From Chrysaora quinquecirrha (Eukaryota > Cnidaria > Scyphozoa > Semaeostomeae > Pelagiidae): DNA of 64,000 bases. The stretch is taken from contig JACTAT010000032.1 in NCBI GenBank assembly GCA_014526335.1, positions 5,944,695 through 6,008,694 of the forward strand, in the 5' to 3' direction. Each line of letters opens with the position of its first letter. The first letter of the stretch is position 1. Under the pieces are notes generated by a model. That model did no database searches, was not told where the DNA came from, and saw only the letters and a list, made by a program, of their open reading frames with translations. Shown here piece by piece: positions 61,101-64,000 of this stretch. The translations under genes and the position numbers were made by a program.

Positions 61101-61490
61101 AATTAATAAGTATATAATTAATCTTGCTGATAAGCAATCCGTGATACCTAACTTTCAAAGCGGAGTAATTTGACTCCGGAAAAGCAGTGCAGAGAGCGTC
61201 GGAGGTATCGGATCAAATCGGAGCCGTGTGGACAAAATGGCTATTTGGGGCAGAAAGTGATCCAATGTGAAACGAATCCGGCATCGTTTGAACAGGGCCC
61301 GAATTCACGAAGGCATTATGTTTGCATTATGCAAGGGCATTATGAACTTCATAATTGACTAAATGATGTCTATAAATTGATAGAAGCAACCTGCTGCATC
61401 TTGAGTTTTGTTCTTTGCATGTAGATTTGGATCTTCTGCTAATGTGAGGCCACATAACAGAGACAGCGCCAAATACGTTAAAACAAGCAT
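37092..61490 (-). CDS. Secreted astacin metalloprotease with TSP1 and nine ShKT domains, 19 exons
   Basis: Predicted secreted zinc endopeptidase of family M12A. Minus-strand exons: 61391-61490, 61021-61089, 58677-58859, 56961-57072, 56105-56217, 55430-55501, 54288-54503, 52462-52644, 51795-51848, 50661-50762, 49277-49396, 48315-48437, 46724-46846, 44818-44940, 40782-40910, 38566-38688, 37951-38073, 37216-37338 and 37092-37144. They sum to 2244 bp, 747 residues. In order: signal peptide, propeptide with YEGD (the aspartate switch), catalytic domain with HEIMHALGFRHEQTRMDR and the SIMHY Met-turn, TSP1, a Lys/Pro linker, nine ShKT units and a short tail. The four catalytic-domain cysteines expected of astacins are present. 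Cnidarian astacin-ShKT proteins include nematocyst components and developmental enzymes; which role applies here is unknown. Exon 1 and ShKT1 use weak donors (GTTGCT, GTTCGC). Confidence 0.9.
37216..37338 (-). CDS. ShKT domain exon 9
   Basis: 123 bp, phase 1 to 1, TTCAG to GTATGC. Six cysteines with NWAKKGEC. The WMW seen in most other units is WMS here. Confidence 0.88.
37951..38073 (-). CDS. ShKT domain exon 8
   Basis: 123 bp, phase 1 to 1, TATTAG to GTAAGT. Six cysteines with IWAAIGEC and WMWMNCCKSC. Confidence 0.88.
38120..38398. repeat. Degenerate minisatellite rich in CAGTGGTGGAT/GGATACCATGAGTA
   Basis: Repeated blocks of roughly 40 bp containing ACAGTGGTGGATGTTCAGTACAGTGGA and GGATACCATGAG, in the intron between ShKT exons 7 and 8. 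Confidence 0.75.
38566..38688 (-). CDS. ShKT domain exon 7
   Basis: 123 bp, phase 1 to 1, TTTTAG to GTAAGT. Six cysteines with IWASKGEC and WMWRNCCKSC. Confidence 0.88.
38787..39026. mobile_element. PIF/Harbinger-type MITE, long inverted repeats, TAA duplication
   Basis: 240 bp, TAA-GGCCTAGTTTAGACAGCGCATTATGGGCGC to GCGCCCATAATGCGCTGTCTAAACTAAGCC-TAA. The arms extend through GAATTAAATT and there are further internal palindromes. Confidence 0.85.
39120..39560 (+). pseudogene. LTR-retrotransposon aspartic protease fragment
   Basis: The frame 39150-39395 ends MLVDTGVSLTIVNE, a DTG aspartic protease active site in the gypsy-like context, then a TAA. The frame resumes past the stop with HIANIPLKAGEVIATSVTGEP, typical of the protease continuation, followed by another stop. 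No LTR, RT or integrase is seen. It lies antisense in the intron between ShKT exons 6 and 7. Confidence 0.65.
39670..40480. repeat. 137-bp satellite, six units
   Basis: AAATTAAACCAGTTTAACAAATGTTG recurs at 39693, 39821, 39958, 40095, 40232 and 40369, the last four intervals being exactly 137 bp. Each unit includes AACCGGTTTAAATTAAACC, a partly palindromic core, and GATTGGTGGAAATTTAACTTGG. Confidence 0.95.
40782..40910 (-). CDS. ShKT domain exon 6
   Basis: 129 bp, phase 1 to 1, TTGCAG to GTATAA. Six cysteines with RWAFRGHC and WMWKNCCPSC. It is two codons longer than its neighbours. Confidence 0.88.
41500..44556. mobile_element. Fold-back DNA transposon, about 865-bp terminal inverted repeats, TA duplication
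   Basis: 3057 bp. The left arm 41500-42363 and the right arm 43689-44556 are nearly identical reverse complements, starting GGCAGGGAAATATCTGTAACC, with TA on both sides. The arms differ by a 4-bp indel in a coding frame. The 1.3 kb centre has no intact transposase. TA duplication with long repeats and G-rich ends could suggest ISL2EU, but the superfamily is unproven. It sits in the intron between ShKT exons 5 and 6. Confidence 0.88.
43616..44089 (+). CDS. ORF in the right arm of the fold-back element
   Basis: 157 codons from 43616, or 124 from the ATG at 43718, which is inside the repeated arm. The middle is strongly basic (SPKRRKKRNARKRPKP), a nuclear-localisation-like patch, and the tail acidic (SDDSDDDWFF). 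The left arm carries the same frame on the opposite strand but is frameshifted by the 4-bp deletion near 42241. No known family is recognised; it could be an accessory protein or the last exon of a transposase. Confidence 0.45.
   Translation: MQAEIGREIGKLTLIFKHNAGTDVICWKYGNTINMTKKRDGKGMKSKIFWCLIGLFASRMTSNRKAYPQVSEASKSEDSPSPKRRKKRNARKRPKPIVLCERLRDTNEGNDDVDKIKCMQDDSATDKLQTEAMTDNESESEVSDFHSSDDSDDDWFF
44591..44757. mobile_element. Family A MITE, truncated copy 5
   Basis: ACAATTTATGTGAGTTTTTACTGCAAATAAATGGAACC and TTCTACATGTAGGTCCCATATTAAGTGATTC match the right half of the element at 9945. The left half is missing. It starts about 35 bp past the fold-back element. Confidence 0.6.
44818..44940 (-). 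CDS. ShKT domain exon 5
   Basis: 123 bp, phase 1 to 1, TTGCAG to GTGAGA. Six cysteines with HWARYGKC and WMWENCCKSC. The fold-back transposon lies in the following intron. Confidence 0.88.
45015..45495. mobile_element. GC-ended element with 6-bp duplication CAGCGA
   Basis: 481 bp with ends CCTCGGGGGG and CCCCCCGAGG, flanked by CAGCGA at 45009-45014 and 45496-45501. Subterminal GGGGACGTGCCATT is inverted as AATGGCACGTCCCC. The interior repeats GAATTATGGGTAC-like strings. Confidence 0.75.
45552..46327. mobile_element. Inverted-repeat element ending GACCCCGTTTACAC
   Basis: 776 bp, ends GACCCCGTTTACAC and GTGTAAACGGGGTC, flanked by TTG. Many internal copies of ACACCGGTATGAAA-like palindromes (CACACCGGT, ACCGGTGTG) and a (GATT)5 run near 45953. 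Confidence 0.75.
46724..46846 (-). CDS. ShKT domain exon 4
   Basis: 123 bp, phase 1 to 1, TTGTAG to GTAAGA. Six cysteines. The core reads VYASQGKC and the end RMWRSCCKSC, so the core Trp is replaced. Confidence 0.88.
47262..47345 (-). repeat. Possible tRNA-derived SINE
   Basis: The minus strand has GTGGTCTAATGC (A-box-like) and GGGTTGGAATCCC (B-box-like) at tRNA-like spacing, but no pairing acceptor stem. Confidence 0.45.
47440..47820. repeat. CCAACATGTTGG-rich repeat
   Basis: CCAACATGTTGGC, GCCAACAGGTTGGCC and AACATGTTG occur several times, as near 7500. Boundaries are unclear. Confidence 0.4.
48315..48437 (-). CDS. ShKT domain exon 3
   Basis: 123 bp, phase 1 to 1, CCTAG to GTATGT. Six cysteines, ending WMWQNCCKFC. 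The usual Trp before the third Cys is missing (SSRTGKC). Confidence 0.88.
49277..49396 (-). CDS. ShKT domain exon 2
   Basis: 120 bp, phase 1 to 1, TTCCAG to GTAATT. Six cysteines with WAKRGEC and WMWDRCCKSC. Its first codons are copied many times in the neighbouring intron. Confidence 0.88.
49365..50600. repeat. Intronic array built from the 3' splice site of ShKT exon 2
   Basis: TCTGACATTGAGAAAGCC, which is the reverse complement of the exon 2 start, recurs in degraded form at about 49481, 49995, 50105, 50215, 50365 and 50555, each followed by T(G/A)AAATATAAGAAAT and by CTTTTAGCTAAT. Units are about 100-150 bp. The MITE at 49517 interrupts one unit. Confidence 0.8.
49517..49875. mobile_element. 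TA-flanked MITE, family B copy 2
   Basis: 359 bp, TA-CACTCTTTTTACTTTATAAGAAC to TTCTTATAAAAAAAGAGTG-TA. Very similar to 23142-23495. Confidence 0.85.
50661..50762 (-). CDS. ShKT domain exon 1 (classical type)
   Basis: 102 bp, phase 1 to 1. Six cysteines and the conserved FWANYGQC core, close to typical animal ShKT domains and unlike the eight that follow. No Lys-Tyr pair follows the conserved Met, so the channel-blocking dyad of ShK toxins is not apparent. The donor GTTCGC is weak. Confidence 0.87.
51795..51848 (-). CDS. Astacin gene exon 9: basic linker
   Basis: 54 bp, phase 1 to 1, from TTGCAG to GTAAGT. It encodes a Lys/Arg/Pro-rich linker (AEKPRPKPEKK) between TSP1 and the ShKT run. Confidence 0.75.
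52085..52458. mobile_element. Family A MITE (copy 4) inserted in the TSP1 exon's splice donor
   Basis: 374 bp, CA-CACGCTTTTTTAAAAAAG to TTTATAAAAAAGCGTG-TA. The TA at 52459-52460 supplies the T of the GT donor used by exon 52462-52644, read on the minus strand. Confidence 0.85.
52462..52644 (-). CDS. Astacin gene exon 8: thrombospondin type 1 repeat
   Basis: 183 bp, phase 1 to 1. It encodes WTEWSDWSIC, then RICLVEN and a CPG, with six cysteines, the TSP1 pattern of layered Trp and Arg. The donor GTACAC is formed partly by a MITE end. Confidence 0.85.
52678..53032. mobile_element. Family C-related MITE, copy 2
   Basis: CGTGTTTTTTTTTATAAGAAAG on the left and CTTATAAAACGAACAAACGTG-TA on the right, with AACTTAAGAAAGTT strings inside. 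The left end is altered. Confidence 0.6.
53440..53765. repeat. Dispersed repeat family E, copy in astacin intron 7
   Basis: CAGCCACAAAAATTTGCC, AACAAGATGTGTATTCCGAAAGCA and GGACAGCGAAGTTTTATG parallel 18440-18790. Confidence 0.6.
54288..54503 (-). CDS. Astacin gene exon 7: Met-turn and end of the catalytic domain
   Basis: 216 bp, phase 1 to 1. It encodes FGHPYDYQSIMHYSK (Met-turn with the Tyr zinc switch), LSTYDIKKINAMYHC and the last conserved Cys. The ATG at 54558 is in the intron. Confidence 0.95.
54597..54679. mobile_element. Minimal Harbinger-type MITE (83 bp), TAA duplication
   Basis: TAA-GGCCCTGGTCAAACGATCA to TGATCTTTAAGCCAGGGCC-TAA. It consists of little more than the two ends of the family at 3608 and 17594. 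Confidence 0.75.
54696..55245. mobile_element. Pogo-like MITE, copy 2, TA-flanked
   Basis: 550 bp, TA-CAGTTGACATTCGCTATCTCGA to TCGAGATAGCGGATGTCAACTG-TA. Nearly identical to 14076-14663 apart from a short deletion. Located in the intron between astacin exons 6 and 7. Confidence 0.88.
55430..55501 (-). CDS. Astacin gene exon 6: rest of the zinc signature
   Basis: 72 bp, phase 1 to 1. It encodes FRHEQTRMDRDRYVRIF, completing the third His ligand and the astacin-specific ExxRxDR tail. Confidence 0.95.
56105..56217 (-). CDS. Astacin gene exon 5: zinc-binding helix
   Basis: 113 bp, phase 2 to 1. It encodes CFSPMGR, a Cys in SLGCSSG, and HEIMHAL, the first part of the HExxHxxGxxH site with the catalytic Glu. 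Confidence 0.95.
56372..56835. repeat. (TATGA)n pentanucleotide satellite
   Basis: About 460 bp of ATATG/ATGAC/AATGA pentamers in blocks (GATAT, GAAAT, GACAT variants), in the intron between the astacin exons 4 and 5. Long frames on the minus strand here (ISYHI repeats) are artefacts. Confidence 0.97.
56961..57072 (-). CDS. Astacin gene exon 4
   Basis: 112 bp, phase 1 to 2. It encodes IIAAFRKLESISCLKFRPW and WIRFVLQNG, matching the astacin stretch with the first conserved Cys. It is too short and too divergent to stand out alone; phase and position settle it. Confidence 0.85.
57190..57256 (+). repeat. tRNA-derived SINE fragment
   Basis: GTTGGCTCT, then GGCTCGAATCCCATCTATTGTGGTATGCCACTTGTGGAA, the same as the minus-strand copy at 28784 except the B box has C for T. 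Confidence 0.65.
58196..58662. mobile_element. Pogo-like MITE, copy 3, left end truncated
   Basis: Homologous to the middle and right part of copies 1 and 2 (GGAGGAAAACCTGCTCTTTATCTC to AGATAGCGGATGTAAACTG-TA). The left terminal repeat is absent. The right end is 14 bp past the donor border of astacin exon 3. Confidence 0.8.
58677..58859 (-). CDS. Astacin gene exon 3: aspartate switch and start of the mature enzyme
   Basis: 183 bp, phase 1 to 1, from CTTTAG to GTAAAG. ILYEGDIVL holds the FxGD-type inhibitory motif. LWPRMLYRTRVVPYLMNSQI is the usual beginning of the catalytic domain. A pogo-like MITE ends 14 bp past the exon. Confidence 0.9.
59076..59360 (-). pseudogene. LINE reverse-transcriptase C-terminal fragment
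   Basis: The minus frame includes ASFAIHGPKLFNVLPK, ITGESIDFFKKRLDLFLQTI and DEPQIVGYTASRRADSNSI, the characteristic tail after the RT domain in many cnidarian non-LTR elements. It is 5' truncated and the RT core is missing. Located in the intron between astacin exons 2 and 3. Confidence 0.7.
59552..60101. mobile_element. hAT-type non-autonomous element with perfect 8-bp duplication
   Basis: 550 bp with ends CAAGGACGCCTGC and GCAGGCATCCCTG, flanked by GACATCAT at 59544-59551 and 60102-60109. Subterminal regions are rich in GGGGGCAA and TTGCCCCC. No transposase. Confidence 0.88.
60110..61020. other. Remainder of astacin intron 2, no feature supported
   Basis: AT-rich, with a poly-G run at 60699-60711. 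Confidence 0.3.
61021..61089 (-). CDS. Astacin gene exon 2: propeptide
   Basis: 69 bp, phase 1 to 1, from TTTTTAG to GTAAGA. It encodes SFFEQMVEENEKTF, resembling astacin propeptides. Confidence 0.8.
61391..61490 (-). CDS. Astacin gene exon 1: signal peptide
   Basis: The ATG at 61490 is followed by LVLTYLALSLLCGLTLA, a clear signal peptide. The exon ends in phase 1 at a non-consensus GTTGCT donor, the only GT before an in-frame stop. Confidence 0.75.
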
Positions 61491-62570
61491 TCTTTAACCT
61501 AAAAACAAAATAAAATGTTAAACTGCATGATAGAATGCCTTTACAAAGTATCTGTATATATATATATATAACAGAACTGATTGTGTAAACCTCTGTATGT
61601 ATGTGTGTTTGTATGTATGTGTTTATTTTTATACATGCTCACTTATAACTAAAGATTCATCCACGCACAATAAAGCAAAATGTAGCTGTCTATTGAATCG
61701 GCATTTTCCCAAGCATGTCCTCGGTGAAATTTTTCAAAAACGTAAAGAATAAATGTTTTCAGAGCAAATATAAACGGACTTATCGAGGCTGTTTCTGACA
61801 CCGTACTAGACATGATAGTCACCACTTATCATGACAATTTTTTCAGGTTGAAAAAACATTTCGTTGTCTTGAAATTTTATGCCGCTGCACTCTTTAATCA
61901 TTTTGGGCAAAAAATGTCCCACAAACAACACTTTTCTAATGCTTTGAATAGTACAAGACAGTAAGTGCTAACAACTCCTATCTTTTCTTGAAAATTACTG
62001 GGATTAATATTTTTGTTTGCTTTCAATTACATTTGATCACGTGACCTTCAGATGACCATATTTGGAGGCATGTCAACAAAAACCAACTTCTGCGTGTCTA
62101 TAACTTAGTAGTAATACGTCGGAATTCAAGAAAAACATATACTAGCTCATACACGAAAACGAAAGATGAAAGCTTTGAACTGAGAAGCCTCTTTTTGAAG
62201 ATAAAAGGAAACCGACAGGTTACAAACACACACGAGCAAAATCCAAGTTGCAATCAGATTACATTTCTGCCACGCAGGCGCTTCACGCTACTCCGCCGCA
62301 GTTAGTCGATTTGTCTTGACGAGTGCTTTCATTTGATGTCAGAGAAAAGATATTACGGAACAAGGAAAATTTCAGCTTGTCAGATTTGCTTATAAGTTGT
62401 TAACTCTTAGCACGCAAGGTGACAGTTGCCAATCCCCCTCGTAAAAAAGTTAATCTTTGGCACTTTTCCTGCTAAAATTTTACTTAAAATCTACAAAAGC
62501 ATGGTTACCAAAGAAACAACATCATTGATTTGTTTTCAGTTCTTTTTTTGACAAATGTTGCATTTGAAAT
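61491..62570. other. 5' flank of the astacin gene; family D fragment and short (TA)n
   Basis: (TA)n at 61555-61571. At 61775-61836, GGCTGTTTCTGACACCGTACTAGACATGATAGTCACCACTTATCATGAC matches family D. No promoter motif is identified. Confidence 0.4.
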
Positions 62571-62990
62571 GTTGCAGCGTTTGGCCACCCGGGTAAATTT
62601 ACCTTTGTGGATTTACGAAACAAATGTTGCACAAAATGTTGCGTCATTTGGCCACCCTTGTAAATTTATCTTTGCGGATTTACGAAACAAATGTTGCACA
62701 AATATTGCGTCATTTGGCCACCCTGGTAAATTTATCTTTGCGGATTTACGAAACAAATGTTGCACAAAATGTTGCGTCATTTGGCCACCCTTGTAAATTT
62801 ATCTTTGCGGATTTACGAAACAAATGTTGCACAAATATTGCGTCATTTGGCCACCCTGGTAAATTTATCTTTGCGGATTTACGAAACAAATGTTGCACAA
62901 ATGTTGCGTCATTTGGCCACCCTGGTAAATTTACCTTTGCGGATATACGAAACAAATGTTGCACAAAATGTTGCGTCATTTGGCCGGGGC
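62571..62990. repeat. 66-bp satellite, about 6.5 units
   Basis: GCGTCATTTGGCCACCCTGGTAAATTTATCTTTGCGGATTTACGAAACAAATGTTGCACAAA repeats at 62641, 62707, 62774, 62840, 62906 and 62973, with a diverged first unit from 62577. Overlapping frames on both strands are artefacts. Confidence 0.95.
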
Positions 62991-63404
62991 TTTAGTCGAA
63001 AAATCCCAAGGTAGACCTACTCCTTTTACCAGTTTCTTTCAAAAATGTTTACGAGGAAATTTCTACTTTCCAAGGCTACTAAAGAATAAAGCATGGCCGC
63101 TCCATTGCCAAATATGATACCCTTGCTAGACAAGAATTGCCAAAAAGTATACCCTTGGCTAGACTAGAAGTCCCTCTTCTAGCATGGCACATCCCCAGGT
63201 ACCTTTACTCTGGAAGAACCCCCCCCCAGTAGCCTCGATATTCTTTATTCATGAAACGCCTGAAACGTCCTATTTAGAATATAAGCCCAGATTTATGATA
63301 GCAAAATACATATTGCACTGTTGTTCAGTTCAAATAAGCAAACTTGCAACCCAAAAACGAATGATCGTTTTGTATCTAGCCGAGATTTCGTGCATCGAAG
63401 CAAG

Positions 63405-63851
63405 CTACCCCGGGGGAGGGGGTTGTCATATGTTTTGACATACAGGGACGTGCCCCGAAAAGGGCATCGTTTTCAGATTTTCAACTCCAGGACCGGGTAT
63501 CACTTTTCTTCTTCTGACAGGGTGAGAGGGTCTTATTTTTCTTGGTTTGACTCTGCGACCCACCGCAACAGATTGATGTTGTGTAGTTCAAACAATATAA
63601 CTAGCCAAATTTGCATTTCAGATGAAAAATTCCCTTTCAAGACAACGCACGGTTCATCCTGGCATTATCAAAAACCTTTTCTATTAATTTGAGTAACGAT
63701 TTGAAAGAAAACTCCCGTACAGGGTATGATTTTTAGAAACCGACCCCAGGACAGGGTATCTTTTTTACAATTTAACTCCAAGACAGGGCGGCCTTAGCAA
63801 TTTTCTGGCGGCCCGTCCCCGTATAGCGGAAAGTCAAGTGCCCCCGGGGTA
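63405..63851. mobile_element. GC-ended inverted-repeat element
   Basis: 447 bp from TACCCCGGGGGAGGG to AAGTGCCCCCGGGGTA. Subterminal GGGACGTGCCCC and GGCCCGTCCCCG are inverted, as in the elements at 22477 and 45015. Inside are repeated ACAGGGTAT/CCAGGACAGGGTATC strings. Confidence 0.65.
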
Positions 63852-64000
63852 GCTAATTACTAAATCTGCCCCCTCTGGTTAATTTCTGACATTACTTTTC
63901 TATAGCAAGGTGTCTTGGCCCAAATTGTCTCTAATAACAATAACGAAATATAAGAAAAATTCAATCATTGACTAGCCTATGGTTAAATGCAGCTACAGTA

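Noticed and set aside
62530..63014. Frames with repeated NKCCTKCCVIWPP-like units
   Set aside because: Translation of the 66-bp satellite in several frames at once; no start or family support.
1..64000. CRISPR array, operon or bacterial gene cluster
   Set aside because: Intron-containing animal genes throughout; the tandem repeats have no spacer pattern.

Overview
The window looks like nuclear DNA of a cnidarian, most likely an anthozoan such as a stony coral. The evidence is AT-rich, intron-dense sequence full of small DNA transposons, an intronless rhodopsin-class receptor, an animal nicotinic receptor with the classical exon sizes, and a secreted astacin protease carrying a run of ShKT domains, a combination typical of cnidarians. 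The species cannot be named from the sequence alone. All gene models below were assembled by eye from reading frames, splice signals and family motifs; no search was run.

Layout: 1-11,770 has no recognisable gene and holds MITE copies, short tandem repeats and fragments. 11,772-12,743 (+) is a single-exon class A GPCR. 15,010-20,137 (-) is a five-exon alpha-type nicotinic acetylcholine receptor subunit (552 aa predicted). 20,138-31,560 is an 11 kb gene-poor stretch with several MITEs, a tRNA-derived SINE and a long (ACTG)n array. 31,564-36,030 (+) is a complete six-exon gene for ribosomal protein eL8 (RPL7A, 266 aa). 37,092-61,490 (-) is a 19-exon, 24 kb gene for a secreted astacin metalloprotease with one thrombospondin type 1 repeat and nine ShKT domains (747 aa predicted). 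It is convergent with RPL7A. 61,491-64,000 holds a 66-bp tandem array and a GC-rich element, with no gene seen.

The four genes do not form a pathway. The astacin gene is the most unusual: every exon after the catalytic domain, up to the short tail exon, begins and ends in phase 1, so each ShKT or TSP1 unit is a frame-neutral cassette. Its introns are packed with mobile DNA: a 3.06 kb fold-back element with about 865-bp terminal inverted repeats, a hAT-type element with a perfect 8-bp target duplication, PIF/Harbinger-type MITEs with TAA/TTA duplications, pogo-like MITEs, a gypsy-like protease remnant, a LINE tail and three satellite arrays. One MITE has inserted inside the splice donor of the TSP1 exon, and one intronic array is built from copies of a ShKT exon's own 3' splice site.
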